64,000 nucleotides of DNA from Planctomycetaceae bacterium (GCA_021732415.1 JAKFVC010000016.1:17980-81979), one strand, 5' to 3'. Numbered from the stretch's first letter, positions 47,682 through 57,151 are shown. A program made the numbers and translations. The notes: generated from the letters alone by a model not told the origin.

Positions 47682-49300
47682 GCGGCTATCCCCCGATCAG
47701 CCTGAGCAACTTCCATTGCGGCGATAGCGTTCGCTTCAGTGAGACCCAACGCCAGCAATGCGGACTTAGTTGCAGGAGCGGACGCCCCGCCACTCTTAAA
47801 CCGAACTAAGATGTCGGCCGCTTGCTGCTTAACACCGCCACCTGGAGTAGCTGGCGGCGGGCTGCTGGACGGCAGTTGAGACACACCGCCGGGCATTCCC
47901 GTGACGGCAAAATGTCTCGCAAAAATTGCCCGTTTGTACTCGTCAACCGTGACTCCGTAGTCGGCCGCACCCGTCGTCATAGCGGCGTCGAAGTCCTTGC
48001 CGCGGGACATGTATTCCTCTCGCAGCGTGGTCAGACCGTTTGACACGCGGATTGACGCGGCATTCGCGTTGTCGATCTCGTCTGCAACTGGCAACGGTGG
48101 CCAGTCAAAGCGATACTCCACCTGATCGAACTCAGGAACGCCGTCGAGCAACCCGGGCACGTACACGCATTCTTCAAGGAACCAACGGAACAAAGAGGCC
48201 ATCACAGTGGACGACAGTTTGTCCTGTTCGCTCTTAACTTCCGGCTGCCAGAGGTTAATGATGTCCATCTTGGCGGCTGAGAAATTCGCGTCTTTGGATG
48301 TGCCACAGGCGAGGCTATAAGGCATGTTCGCACAACGACAGAAGTACATTAACTCCGTACGCTGGAACATCTCATTCGTGGTCGCCGGATGCTTGGGATC
48401 GACCATCGCCAAATCCCAGCCATCGGGCAGGAAGTTTAGCGCATTGCGGATCCAGTCGACCGCGTAGCCGTCTCCCATGTTGACCGGCGGAAGAGCCGTG
48501 CCCGTTGTCTTGGCGAACATGCCCCAGTTCGCAGCCTGTTCAGCAGCCGATAACGTGGCCTTGCTGAACCGCCGCATGTGGGCCAGCCAGTCGATTCCCG
48601 GAGCACAGCGAGGAAGCCCCCGCAACATTCCAGGGCGATCCGCGCGGAAGAGATGCCAGACCTCGGCCGCGGGATACCAATTGCCCGCGAGGAAGTTGAC
48701 GAAGCCTAGATTCCAATCGCCCGGGTGGTAGTCGAGAATGTAATACTCGATCGCCGTGCCCGCGGCGTTGACCCGCTTGCCGTCTTCGACGCTGGGATCG
48801 CGAACTGGCTGGAAAGGTTGCGAAACCTGATCGCCTTCGTACAGGCGGAAATCCAAGTCGATTTCGGATCCGTCGCCGCGGCAGGTCCGCATCGCGAAAC
48901 ACTCGCCATCACGCCAGTATGTTTCCAGGGCGATGCGGAGTTTCTCGGCTAAACCGATTTCAAGAGCCCACTTTCGCCAGGCCTTTTCGAGCTTGGCATT
49001 AACCAGTGGCTTACCGGCAATCATCACCTGCAGGCGGGGGCCGGTCCCGACGATGTGGTTCGCAGCGGTCCGCAACATTCCCGCGTACCAGGAATTGTTC
49101 TCGGCCTCCATGCGGCTGCGTTCGCGGGCGACTTTGCGCTCTGACCGCGGATAGGCAGACCGGCCCGACAGCGTGTCGGAATGCTGCCAGTGTCGGCGGT
49201 TCTCGTTGGTGGTGCGAGTCAGGTCGAGCGTCGCGTTAATGACACGCGACCCCCGGGCTCTGGCTGCACACAAACTTGCTTTGCCTTGGCCTAGTGGCAT
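47678..49300 (-). CDS. Phage portal protein (lambda family)
   Basis: The 540-residue product has the lambda B-like portal layout: an N-terminal arm ending in RSRMEAENNSWYAGMLRTAA, the conserved IEYYILDYHPGDWN and WYPAAEVWHLFRADRPGMLR, RCAPGIDWLAHMRRFS, and a stem-helix region around MAALFRWFLEECVYVPGLL-like sequence. Portals form the dodecameric DNA channel. It precedes the protease-capsid fusion and follows terminase and the gpW-like gene, the classic order. Confidence 0.88.
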   Translation of the reverse strand: MPLGQGKASLCAARARGSRVINATLDLTRTTNENRRHWQHSDTLSGRSAYPRSERKVARERSRMEAENNSWYAGMLRTAANHIVGTGPRLQVMIAGKPLVNAKLEKAWRKWALEIGLAEKLRIALETYWRDGECFAMRTCRGDGSEIDLDFRLYEGDQVSQPFQPVRDPSVEDGKRVNAAGTAIEYYILDYHPGDWNLGFVNFLAGNWYPAAEVWHLFRADRPGMLRGLPRCAPGIDWLAHMRRFSKATLSAAEQAANWGMFAKTTGTALPPVNMGDGYAVDWIRNALNFLPDGWDLAMVDPKHPATTNEMFQRTELMYFCRCANMPYSLACGTSKDANFSAAKMDIINLWQPEVKSEQDKLSSTVMASLFRWFLEECVYVPGLLDGVPEFDQVEYRFDWPPLPVADEIDNANAASIRVSNGLTTLREEYMSRGKDFDAAMTTGAADYGVTVDEYKRAIFARHFAVTGMPGGVSQLPSSSPPPATPGGGVKQQAADILVRFKSGGASAPATKSALLALGLTEANAIAAMEVAQADRGIAA

Positions 49301-49518
49301 GAGTCACCCCCAGCCCCTGGGGGAACGATGATCATGCGGGGGAACGGCCAGCGGCCTTGAGCGACCGCGTTTAGTGCTTCATTGGCGCCAGAGAATTTGG
49401 CAGCCTCAATGATGTCTGCCGGGGAGTTTCGCGTAACGGTCTGGCCGTCAGCGGAAACAGATCGTGCCTTCTGTGCTGCAGAAGCAGCGGCGGCGGCAAG
49501 ATCGTCGGCAGTAGACAT
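49291..49518 (-). CDS. gpW-like head-tail joining protein
   Basis: The 75-residue product begins MSTADDLAAAAASAAQKARS and continues with VSADGQTVTRNSPADIIEA, a two-helix plus hairpin layout like lambda gpW. It overlaps the portal gene by ten bases, matching the lambda order terminase-W-B. The ATG at 49518 is preferred over a TTG two codons upstream. Confidence 0.7.
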   Translation of the reverse strand: MSTADDLAAAAASAAQKARSVSADGQTVTRNSPADIIEAAKFSGANEALNAVAQGRWPFPRMIIVPPGAGGDSCH

Positions 49519-49523
49519 AGGCA

Positions 49524-49559
49524 AAGCCCGTACTGGGAGTACTGCCCCAGTACGGGCTT
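49524..49559 (-). terminator. Hairpin between the terminase unit and the head genes
   Basis: A perfect 13-bp stem (49547-49559 with 49524-49536) with a 10-base loop sits just upstream of the gpW-like start, followed by TTGCC on the minus strand. It may act as a terminator or an attenuator separating packaging and head gene expression. Confidence 0.55.
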
Positions 49560-49654
49560 CGAGTTGACCGGTAGCTAATCGGCTGATGATTGATTTCGGA
49601 CGTTTCGCGTTTCGACACGATCAGCGATTCTTGGATTTGCTACCGGTAGCAAGA

Positions 49655-49864
49655 CTACTTGTCTACTTGCTCTGCAGTCTGAGTGGTCGTGTAAGGAATG
49701 CCGCAGTGATCGCACACGCGCCGGCGCGAGCGTTTTCCGTTTCGCCACGGGTAGGTATGTGTTACTTCGGAACCCTGGAAGCCGCAGTCCGGACAGACAG
49801 GGTAGCCATCTTTGTCGACGTTGGGCGGCGGGTTGTAGTCGCGGCGTTTTTCAGTGCTGGCCAT
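49655..49864 (-). CDS. Small zinc-ribbon protein
   Basis: The 69-residue product has two Cys pairs (VCPDCGFQGSEVTHTYPWRN and RRRVCDHCGIPYTT), the pattern of an NrdR-like zinc ribbon without the ATP-cone. It overlaps the terminase stop as TAATG. It may bind nucleic acid; its role is unknown. Confidence 0.65.
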   Translation of the reverse strand: MASTEKRRDYNPPPNVDKDGYPVCPDCGFQGSEVTHTYPWRNGKRSRRRVCDHCGIPYTTTQTAEQVDK

Positions 49865-52035
49865 TAACGTCCCCTCCTGACGATCATATGTTCTGGGAAG
49901 CTGGCCATCCGGCGATCGCCCTGCGCGGCAATGTCGGAAATGACACGTTCGGTGTTCAGTTTGATTTCCTCGATCGATGCCCCGACTCCGCAACCGACCA
50001 GATCGTCGAGCAAGTCGTCGCGCGTGATACCTGGCCGAATGAGGTAGGCGATGTCTTTTACGTCGCCGTAAGTTTTCGGCAGGGCATAATGGCTTGCGAG
50101 GTGCTCGCCCAGCATCGTGTGTTCAAGTGGATCGGACCCATAGAGCGAAATCGATCCAGACGAATGCAACGGCAGCGACAGGGCCTTGATCATGCGGCCC
50201 TTCCAATGGTTCGTATCAAATCGGCATTCCTGCAGTTGATGGGATCTCGGACTGGTCAACATCCATTCGCACTCAGGCCGTTCCGCCGGCCGCGGGAATG
50301 TCTGGCCTTCCTTGGGAGCCCATTCGGAAATTCGGGTACGGCGTTTTTCGTTGAGTGCCCAGCCGCGGGCCGGTAACAGAATCTGCGACCATTTGGACGT
50401 TCGACAGAATCGCCCGACTGCATCCGTCGACAGCTTGTAGTTGATATCGATGATGCACTTGCTGATGTGCATCGGGAGTTTGTCTTCGCGGAAGTATCTG
50501 CGATCGAGAACCTTTTCGCCGATCCGTTGCAGGCAGAAGGACACAGCCCCGTCAACGTCGACCGCGTGACAGCCAGACGCCATTTGCATGGTTCTGGTTA
50601 GCGTGGCGAGATTGAAATTGCGACGGCCGTCTTGATCTGGGTACCAGCCGTAATCAATGATTGAGCCGGTGAAGTCATTCCGCCAGGCGGTGAGCATGTA
50701 CCAGAGCAGGGTTTCGGAAACGTCAATGTGCATTGTCAACTTCTCGAAGCCCATCGGGACCTCGTACCGTTCCACCCGGCTCAACCGATTACAGACTTCC
50801 TTCGCATCGACCTTGAACAGTTCTGTCTCGTTGGCCGCTTCTGGCGTGTTCATGAACTCGGCAAAGAAGGCCTTGGGTTGCTGTGTGAAGTAAAGATTCA
50901 TCGCGTGCTGAATCGCGGTGACTTCACTCTCTCCGTTGAATCGGTCGGGCCAGGTGGCTTCCCAAGTCCCATCCATCGCCGACTGATGCGCGAGATAATA
51001 TTGAATCTCGTCGTCATGCCCACGTTTTTGGGCCTTCGACTCCAAGCGGATTTCGTTGTATTTGTGCCAATGATCCATGGCGTCTTTGTCTGGGAACTTC
51101 GTCAGTACCCCGTACCGCATCCCCTGCCATTCGGGATCGGCCAGCAGTTGATCCGCGCCGTCCTGGTACTCAATGACCGTCGCGGCCACGAACACCGACA
51201 TCTTCTCACCCGGGCCACCCATGCCGAGGATGTCGCCGCGGATCATCTCCAAACGCGTTTTGGTCTGGGTCGGACTGCGGGCACTCGTCTTAGTCTGAAA
51301 GTCGTCGATGATGACGATGTCGGGCCGAACTTCGGTTCCATCCTCAAGCCCATCAACCAACCCACGCAAGCCGCTGCCCGTGATTCCGGAGATGGCGACC
51401 TTGAAGCCGCTGGCCGCACTTCCGGGGATCGTCGGTAGAACGATGTGTTCCCGTCCCCATTCGATCGCCGTGCGTACGCCGTCGAACTTCTGCCCGTTGG
51501 CCTTGCTGGCTTTGTTTTCTAGCTTCCGGATCGGAAAGGCCACTTCCGGGAAGTTGTCGTAAAATGCCTTGGCTCCGCGGAGTTGGGTTTTAATACTCTT
51601 CAAGAAGAGGGTCGCCGCCTTGCTGGTTGCACAGACCACCACGGCAAATTTGCAATGCCCATAGACCGCAGCCCAGATGATGGCCGCTTTGATCATGGCC
51701 GACTTCCCGGAGCCGCGAGGGATGGCGATCGCAAACAGGCCACCCTTCAGGATTGCATCCTGAAGAATCTCGAAGGCCTTCAGATGAAAGACGCCCCATT
51801 TCTTGGTAACGCCCTTGAACAAACCCGGGACGATCTTTTCCGCGAACAACTGCAGATTGAACCGGCAGCTCTCGCGAAGCTCCGGATCCAGTACGGGAGG
51901 GAGCGGGCCTATCTCTTGAGCCGCGGCAACCTTCGCCGCCATGCGTCGAGTCATGTCGGCAAGGTGCGCGGCGTACTTCTCGCCCCTGTCGGGTCGTTCC
52001 GCAACCTCCGTGGTGCTCGGCTTCCTGCTGAACAT
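49864..52035 (-). CDS. Terminase large subunit
   Basis: The 723-residue product has an ATPase with Walker A AIPRGSGKSAM (about 104-114), a Walker B-type VRPDIVIIDDFQTKTSARSP, and an arrangement of later acidic residues (LTMHIDVSETLLWYML) that matches the RNase H-like nuclease domain of terminases. It lies with the small subunit upstream and gpW-like and portal genes downstream. The long C-terminal end (KDIAYLIRPGITRDDLLDDL) is typical of this size class. Confidence 0.88.
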   Translation of the reverse strand: MFSRKPSTTEVAERPDRGEKYAAHLADMTRRMAAKVAAAQEIGPLPPVLDPELRESCRFNLQLFAEKIVPGLFKGVTKKWGVFHLKAFEILQDAILKGGLFAIAIPRGSGKSAMIKAAIIWAAVYGHCKFAVVVCATSKAATLFLKSIKTQLRGAKAFYDNFPEVAFPIRKLENKASKANGQKFDGVRTAIEWGREHIVLPTIPGSAASGFKVAISGITGSGLRGLVDGLEDGTEVRPDIVIIDDFQTKTSARSPTQTKTRLEMIRGDILGMGGPGEKMSVFVAATVIEYQDGADQLLADPEWQGMRYGVLTKFPDKDAMDHWHKYNEIRLESKAQKRGHDDEIQYYLAHQSAMDGTWEATWPDRFNGESEVTAIQHAMNLYFTQQPKAFFAEFMNTPEAANETELFKVDAKEVCNRLSRVERYEVPMGFEKLTMHIDVSETLLWYMLTAWRNDFTGSIIDYGWYPDQDGRRNFNLATLTRTMQMASGCHAVDVDGAVSFCLQRIGEKVLDRRYFREDKLPMHISKCIIDINYKLSTDAVGRFCRTSKWSQILLPARGWALNEKRRTRISEWAPKEGQTFPRPAERPECEWMLTSPRSHQLQECRFDTNHWKGRMIKALSLPLHSSGSISLYGSDPLEHTMLGEHLASHYALPKTYGDVKDIAYLIRPGITRDDLLDDLVGCGVGASIEEIKLNTERVISDIAAQGDRRMASFPEHMIVRRGR

Positions 52036-52036
52036 A

Positions 52037-52333
52037 TTACCGCTTCTTGTTGACTAGCGATTCAATCTTCTCCGTTGCTCTGAGAGCTCCGGCGAAGTCG
52101 CCAATTTCCAGCATCCGCCGGTACAACTCCCGGCGGGCCATCAAACACCATCCGTCAATCAGGGCCGGTTCAACCTTGCCGGCGTCGGTGATCTTGTCTA
52201 AGCCGGCGTTGATTAAGTCTTCCGCCGACTCGTCAGGCCAGAACTGGCCGATCGCGTCGACGATGTCCCCGTCAGAATGCCCCTCCACCAGCCACTTGAT
52301 GACCTGGTCCAATGGCGGGCCGCTACATTTCAT
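52037..52333 (-). CDS. Terminase small subunit candidate
   Basis: The 98-residue product (MKCSGPPLDQVIKWLVEGHS) is helical, with DIVDAIGQFWPDESAEDLIN resembling the HTH-like DNA recognition region of small terminases. It ends one base from the large subunit. The ATG at 52333 follows GGAG closely and overlaps the PLD-like pseudogene by 11 bases; a GTG or ATG further upstream would give a 122-base overlap. Position is the main evidence. Confidence 0.6.
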   Translation of the reverse strand: MKCSGPPLDQVIKWLVEGHSDGDIVDAIGQFWPDESAEDLINAGLDKITDAGKVEPALIDGWCLMARRELYRRMLEIGDFAGALRATEKIESLVNKKR

Positions 52334-53013
52334 CTCTCCAGAATTTACGGATTTCAATGCTTGATCCGGTGGCGAGTTCCCGTCGCTGTCGGCTCCAGAT
52401 TTCAGCAATGATGTGATCAATGAACTCATAGAGCGCTGGGTCATGAGAGAGCGTAAAGTCCTCGAACCGCGGGTTCATGTTTAAGTTCATGGACGTCCTC
52501 AAGACCAGACGCCAGGTCGCGTTTGAAAAGGGCGAATTTCGCATGCGTCTGAGCGACGCGGATCGAGTCAACACCGAACGCCAGGCGGATCTGATTGGCC
52601 GCCTCCGGATCTCGCCGCGCGAAAGTGAAGTCGACCAGCCAGCGAACCGACAGAAGTTTTCCAGATTCCTTCAAGGCCTGCAGGCGTTGGATCTCGTGAC
52701 GCGCGGCGGTCCAAGTTGACAGAACAAAATCAACCGGGCCGGTGATCTGCAACGCCGCTTCGAGTAGTTGCAACAAACTAAACTGGCCTTTAGTAAATCC
52801 GTAGATTTCGTTTTCGAGAGTCAGCCCGCGGATTGCCTCGTCGGCCTTTTGCTTGGCGCGCAGCTCTCGCAATTCTCGCCGGCCAGAATGATGCGGACGC
52901 AGCAACACTGACGGACTGACTAATGTTTCGACATCCACGCTTTGCACGATTCCTGACGCAAGTAGCGGATTTGTCGACAGTTGGGGCGTCTGGCGTGGGC
53001 CAGGTGTGAGCAT
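52323..53013 (-). pseudogene. PLD-like phage protein with a frameshift
   Basis: The frame from 53013 encodes an ordinary start (LTLENEIYGFTKGQFSLLQL, GPVDFVLSTWTAARHEI) down to the motif THAKFALF. The natural continuation, ATWRLVLRTSMNLNMNPRFE with the paired S-x-N element, lies in the next frame and runs to 52323. Together they match PLD-superfamily-like phage proteins (HxK...SxN). The frame changes within CTTTTCAAACG at about 52521-52531, consistent with one extra A. It may be a mutation, a sequencing error, or a recoding site. Confidence 0.65.
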
Positions 53014-53076
53014 GATTCCCCCGCAAATAAAGTCTATGTGAAATCAAAACAGTTCCCTAAGTAGTCGGGAACAAAA

Positions 53077-53412
53077 TTAAAGCTGGGAAGGACCCGTCGA
53101 TTCCCCAGCGGTTGCAGCCTCGGCACGCATGCGAGTAATTGGCGACATCAAACGCGTGTGGCAAAACTTGCCGTCATCGCCGGTATTCGTCACATCAATC
53201 GTCAAGCCTAACGCCCCGCACAAACTGCGAATTTTCGGTGCTTGCCAAGCTGAAGCGCTGGGGGAATGTCCGCCGGCATGATCGAAGAACGGCACCCATT
53301 CATCGGGCCGTTCTAAGGCACACGCGATCGCTCGTAAAATGCCAGCGGTTGTTCTGCCAGTGCCTCGTTTGGGATCTTCTGGCGGTCGCTGTTTGTTTGA
53401 TTTATCCTGCAT
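53077..53412 (-). CDS. Phage protein of unknown function (111 aa)
   Basis: The product has GTGRTTAGILRAIACALERP, a Walker-A-like start without full P-loop, then PFFDHAGGHSPSASAWQAPK and a strand-rich half. Similar small proteins with GxGRTT are seen beside replication genes of phages. Function unknown. Confidence 0.6.
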   Translation of the reverse strand: MQDKSNKQRPPEDPKRGTGRTTAGILRAIACALERPDEWVPFFDHAGGHSPSASAWQAPKIRSLCGALGLTIDVTNTGDDGKFCHTRLMSPITRMRAEAATAGESTGPSQL

Positions 53413-53651
53413 GACTCTTGGTCATCCTTCGCTAGATTGCCCACCGTCGACTCAACGTAGGTCAAGCGATTGGCCGGCATTGGCTTGATTGAAATCTCGG
53501 AAAATGCCTTCGCCCACTGGGCAATGGACAAGCTCACCTGTTCGGCATACTTGGCGAACAGATCGCAGCACGCCAGCATGGGAGAAACGCCACGCCACAA
53601 CATCTCCTGCTGTTTGCGACGCCTGAACCTTCGTCGGTGTTTTCGCTTCAT
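53313..53651 (-). CDS. Basic phage protein (112 aa)
   Basis: The product starts with a very basic tract (KRKHRRRFRRRKQQ) followed by LWRGVSPMLACCDLFAKYAE and a helix pattern that suggests nucleic-acid binding. Its start overlaps the helicase stop as ATGA, but its end overlaps the next gene by 100 bases, so the true end or reality of the C-terminal part is uncertain. Confidence 0.45.
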   Translation of the reverse strand: MKRKHRRRFRRRKQQEMLWRGVSPMLACCDLFAKYAEQVSLSIAQWAKAFSEISIKPMPANRLTYVESTVGNLAKDDQESCRINQTNSDRQKIPNEALAEQPLAFYERSRVP

Positions 53652-55504
53652 CTGAAGTTCCCATCTACATCATCAAAAAGAGTGCCCGAACTCTCCGCCG
53701 GCTGGTTGAAGTCCCCACAATCGGCCAGCGATGGCCGCACATAAACCAACTGTTGACGCTGTGGCAAAAACTTACACTTAACGCAGGTCTCATTGATCGG
53801 CCGGTTTCGATTCTTCGCGACGAACATCAGGTATTCGTCCCGGTCCTTCGAAGGATCGATCTTGAACGGCCAGACCATGAACACGATCACGTCGGCATCC
53901 TGCTCCAACTGACCGCTCTCCTTCAGGTCAGACATCACGGGAATGAACTGCGGCCGCTTTTCGATGTCGCGGCTCATCTGAGCCAGCACGATCACAGGAA
54001 TATTGCACTCGGTACCGACTCGCTTCAATCCAACGCTAACACGGGCGATTTCCTCATTCCGCTTGTGTCCCAATCCCGCGAGCTGCTGGGCATAGTCGAC
54101 AATCGCCAGACCCGCCCCATGTTCTTCCACGTGGCGCCGGATCTGGTCAGCCGCTCTATCAACCGTCCGGCAACCCTCCACGATGTAACACGGTTTCCGC
54201 TCCGCAAAATGGTTGGTGATGTCATTCGTGACGATCTGGTTTTGAATGCCCCAGTACTCGCCAGGCACGGCCGATGCGTACTGAATTGCCCGCTTGCCGA
54301 TGGCCAGGTGAGACATCTCTTCAGAAATGAAAACAACAGGCGTCCCAGCCGCGGTGAAGTTCTGGGCAACCTGCTGAGCCGTCATACTCTTCCCGTGGCT
54401 AGGTCTGCCCGCAAAAATGATCATCTCGCCGTTTTCGATGCCACCGCCTAAGGCGTAGTCAAGATCCGGTAAACCCAGATCAATCAGCTTGATTCCGCCC
54501 GACGTCAGCCGCTCGTGATACCGCCGGGCCGCGTCCTCCATCGTGGTTACTTGGATGTTGGCCCCGGTCTCGACCACTTTTTTTTTACTGGACTGATATT
54601 CCGGTACCGGCACATGGTGATAGTTTTGCGGCGCGACGTTTCGCAGATATCCACGCTCGCCATTCTGCTGGCCAGCCGACTCCACCTTGTGCCGCAATTC
54701 CTTTTCATTCCAAGGCGGTTGGCAACCTTGGTTCCATTCCAGCAACAGTTGCAGGGCGTCCGCCTGGGCGAGTTCAAACCCCAGCACCAGCACGCAAGCC
54801 GCCTTGAATGTGGTCCCGTGCCCATCCTGGCCGCTAACTGCGTGGTCCATCTTCGCCAGGTACTTCCGAGCCCGTTCGATGACTGCGGTTTCCGATCGCC
54901 ATTCGTTGTGCCCATTGGCAACTGGCGCGGCCGCATCCTTCCAGAATCGTTGGCGGATGGCGTCGAGCTGCGATTGACGATCGGCAATGATGCACTGACC
55001 GGCCAGGCGTTGCCCCGTCACGGTGAAGTAACGCAGGCTGTCATAGATTTCGACCGCGGGAGTCTTGTCGACGATTCGCGGCGCGTCCTCGATCGTCACC
55101 TTATGGCCGCCAGAATGAGGCCACCCGCCACGCACCCAGATTTTGACTCCGGTCTGAGATGGCGACACTTCGGCATAGCTGGCCAGTTCGAGAATCAGGC
55201 TACGCGCCCACGGTGCGACAACACCCGTTTCGATGTTCCTGCAGCCATCCAGATCGATGCCGACGTATGGATCTTCGGCCGAGAAGACAAACCCGATTCC
55301 GTCCCATCCACCTTTACCGTAGGCCTCCATCGCTTCCTGGAACGTACACCACGTTTCCGGATCATTCGACTTTGCCGGCGCCTCGTTCGGCTGGAATGGA
55401 ATCTTAGTATCCTTCCCGTCGCGGCTGATCGTGCGCCACAAACACCATTGGGCGATTAGGCGGAGTTCTTCGGGAATGTTCTTCGAGTTGATTTGCATTG
55501 GCAT
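53648..55504 (-). CDS. Primase-DnaB-type helicase fusion
   Basis: The 618-residue product has an N-terminal primase/polymerase-like domain (IPEELRLIAQWCLWRTISRD; GIGFVFSAEDPYVGIDLDGC with the Asp-x-Asp pair; VEIYDSLRYFTVTGQ). A primase C-terminal helical region follows, and a RecA-like DnaB helicase domain (Walker A IFAGRPSHGKSMTAQQ near 370; LAIVDYAQQLAG near 470; SDLKESGQLEQDADVIV). One protein can thus both prime and unwind. The ATG at 55504 lies one base after the previous stop. Confidence 0.85.
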   Translation of the reverse strand: MPMQINSKNIPEELRLIAQWCLWRTISRDGKDTKIPFQPNEAPAKSNDPETWCTFQEAMEAYGKGGWDGIGFVFSAEDPYVGIDLDGCRNIETGVVAPWARSLILELASYAEVSPSQTGVKIWVRGGWPHSGGHKVTIEDAPRIVDKTPAVEIYDSLRYFTVTGQRLAGQCIIADRQSQLDAIRQRFWKDAAAPVANGHNEWRSETAVIERARKYLAKMDHAVSGQDGHGTTFKAACVLVLGFELAQADALQLLLEWNQGCQPPWNEKELRHKVESAGQQNGERGYLRNVAPQNYHHVPVPEYQSSKKKVVETGANIQVTTMEDAARRYHERLTSGGIKLIDLGLPDLDYALGGGIENGEMIIFAGRPSHGKSMTAQQVAQNFTAAGTPVVFISEEMSHLAIGKRAIQYASAVPGEYWGIQNQIVTNDITNHFAERKPCYIVEGCRTVDRAADQIRRHVEEHGAGLAIVDYAQQLAGLGHKRNEEIARVSVGLKRVGTECNIPVIVLAQMSRDIEKRPQFIPVMSDLKESGQLEQDADVIVFMVWPFKIDPSKDRDEYLMFVAKNRNRPINETCVKCKFLPQRQQLVYVRPSLADCGDFNQPAESSGTLFDDVDGNFR

Positions 55505-55505
55505 C

Positions 55506-56465
55506 CTATTCCCCACCTAGACCACTGGTCGGATTCCATCCCTGTAACTTGATCTCATCGAACGACGGCATTCGCGGCGCCGGCGGGAGTGGTGCGTTCT
55601 TCGATACCTCAGGCTCTCGCAATCCATCCCATGTCGACGCGATAGTGTGTTCAATCATGCTGATCGCTCGTTGCAATCCGATTTCCTCGCATTTCTTGAA
55701 CTGCATTTGGACCGTCATGGCAGTGAGTGGTTTCTTTCGCTCAATGCGATATCTGATCCACGTTCGCCAGGTCTCATGAAATTCATGGCAGTCCAGTTTG
55801 ACGGGGTAAGGTTGTCCTAAAGTTGGTTCTAATTCGGTGGCATAATGTGTTTTCGGCTTTTTTGGCTTCGAGCCCGATTTTGCTTTCTCCTGCTCCTTTT
55901 CCTGTTCCTGCTCTACTTCTCTACTTGCTTCGAAGGGGATGTCATCACCAGTAGTCACCCCTTCAAAGGGCCTCGCAAGGGGCTCCGAAGGGGTGACGTC
56001 GTTCGATGCAGCCCCTTCCGATGGCTTAACGGCGTCTGGAATCAACCCTTCGAAGTCCTGAAGATGAAACGCTTCTCGGTATCGATCGAGAAACTGGCGA
56101 GCGAACGCACACTTCAGACACTCGCCGAACTGTCGACGAACCCCCTTCACCTGTTTGTCGTTAGGTGACAGCCTGTCACCGATCTGGAATTTGGCCATCT
56201 CATGAACCCAAACCCATTCGCTTTGCAGGTCATAAGATGAAAAGTCGAGATCCGACAGCCGTCGAAGGGCCTTCGAAGCCCCTTCCAAGCCGATGCCGGT
56301 TTCATGGCACAGCGTCGGAAGGGGCATGTAATACAGTCCGAGCATCGTCGATTGCGGACCGTGCATCAGATAATTGGCGATGACCTGGCCTTCCAGATCG
56401 CCGCGAAGCTGCCGACCGGTTGAACCGATCCAAAACTTAGGGCTGACTTTGGCGTAGTCACGCAT
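55506..56465 (-). CDS. Phage replication initiation/organiser protein
   Basis: The 319-residue product has an N-terminal winged-helix-like region (YAKVSPKFWIGSTGRQLRGD, LPTLCHETGIGLEGASKALR), an acidic QEQEKEQEKAKSGSKPKKPK linker and a C-terminal helix block. It precedes the primase-helicase, as replisome organisers do, and may load the helicase at the phage origin. Family match is by architecture. Confidence 0.65.
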   Translation of the reverse strand: MRDYAKVSPKFWIGSTGRQLRGDLEGQVIANYLMHGPQSTMLGLYYMPLPTLCHETGIGLEGASKALRRLSDLDFSSYDLQSEWVWVHEMAKFQIGDRLSPNDKQVKGVRRQFGECLKCAFARQFLDRYREAFHLQDFEGLIPDAVKPSEGAASNDVTPSEPLARPFEGVTTGDDIPFEASREVEQEQEKEQEKAKSGSKPKKPKTHYATELEPTLGQPYPVKLDCHEFHETWRTWIRYRIERKKPLTAMTVQMQFKKCEEIGLQRAISMIEHTIASTWDGLREPEVSKNAPLPPAPRMPSFDEIKLQGWNPTSGLGGE

Positions 56466-56631
56466 TCTTAATGGCCGTCCTTCTACGGAAATCGTCCGGC
56501 GAGTGAAGATTCAGCTTTCCTTCACATTTCGGGCAGATCAGAGCGCCCGTCGCGTAGTGCTCTAACACACGCTGCTTCGCGACGTCTTTTTTACAGTTCA
56601 CGCAAGTCGTGATCGGCTTGTCATAAAACAC
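56458..56631 (-). CDS. Small zinc-ribbon protein with GTG start
   Basis: The 57-residue product begins with a GTG at 56631 preceded by GAGGTGA and reads FYDKPITTCVNCKKDVAKQR, then ICPKCEGKLNLHSPDDF. Two CxxC pairs 20 residues apart form a probable zinc ribbon. The end overlaps the replication-organiser start by eight bases, and the start is three bases from the DUF1643 stop, so it is well placed in the operon. Confidence 0.65.
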   Translation of the reverse strand: MFYDKPITTCVNCKKDVAKQRVLEHYATGALICPKCEGKLNLHSPDDFRRRTAIKNA

Positions 56632-56634
56632 AGG

Positions 56635-57126
56635 TCACCTCGTCGGCCGGCGGCGATAGGGCTGCAGCACTCGGGTATAGGGGATGTAAAGCGGATGGCC
56701 TGGATAGCCCCCTTCGGTGATGCGAATGCACTGCGGATCCGGGATCATGGCCAGGACTTCATCCGCTCGGGACTTAATCCCCTTATGGCATCCCCACGCG
56801 GCGACAACTGTTTTGGCCGCTCGAATGAAATTCTTAATAGCTGCGTTGTTCCCCGGGCCGACAGGGTCATCGATCGTTTTCAGGCCGGCTGGATCTGTCG
56901 ACCGAAAGCCGAAAAGATTGGCCATCAGATACGAGCCGTACCCCCACCGTTTGGCAAACCCGATGCACTTTCGGATTGTCGGGTCGTCTTGGGTCTCATC
57001 AGCGGTCGAGGGATTCAACCCGATGAAAAGAATCGACGGTTTTTCTGGTTCCCAGATTCGCCACAACTGATACCGCCAGGTCCGGCAGTCGCTGAACGTC
57101 GCTCCGGTTAGCACTCCGTTACTCAT
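56635..57126 (-). CDS. DUF1643 family protein
   Basis: The 163-residue product has ILFIGLNPSTADETQDDPTI, RKCIGFAKRWGYGSYLMANL and VVAAWGCHKGIKSRADEVLA, all diagnostic of DUF1643 (relatives of uracil-DNA-glycosylase fold). The family is frequent in phages. Activity is unknown; nucleic-acid base recognition is a possible inference from the fold. Confidence 0.8.
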   Translation of the reverse strand: MSNGVLTGATFSDCRTWRYQLWRIWEPEKPSILFIGLNPSTADETQDDPTIRKCIGFAKRWGYGSYLMANLFGFRSTDPAGLKTIDDPVGPGNNAAIKNFIRAAKTVVAAWGCHKGIKSRADEVLAMIPDPQCIRITEGGYPGHPLYIPYTRVLQPYRRRPTR

Positions 57127-57151
57127 GTTGTTCCTTTAATCCATTGTTTAC

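Noticed and set aside
53077..53412. GTGRTT considered as a Walker A ATPase
   Set aside because: The lysine of GxxxxGK[ST] is absent and no Walker B follows, so no ATPase function was assigned.
54515..55459. 314-codon plus-strand frame across the primase-helicase
   Set aside because: Opposite-strand shadow of a gene with clear primase and DnaB motifs.
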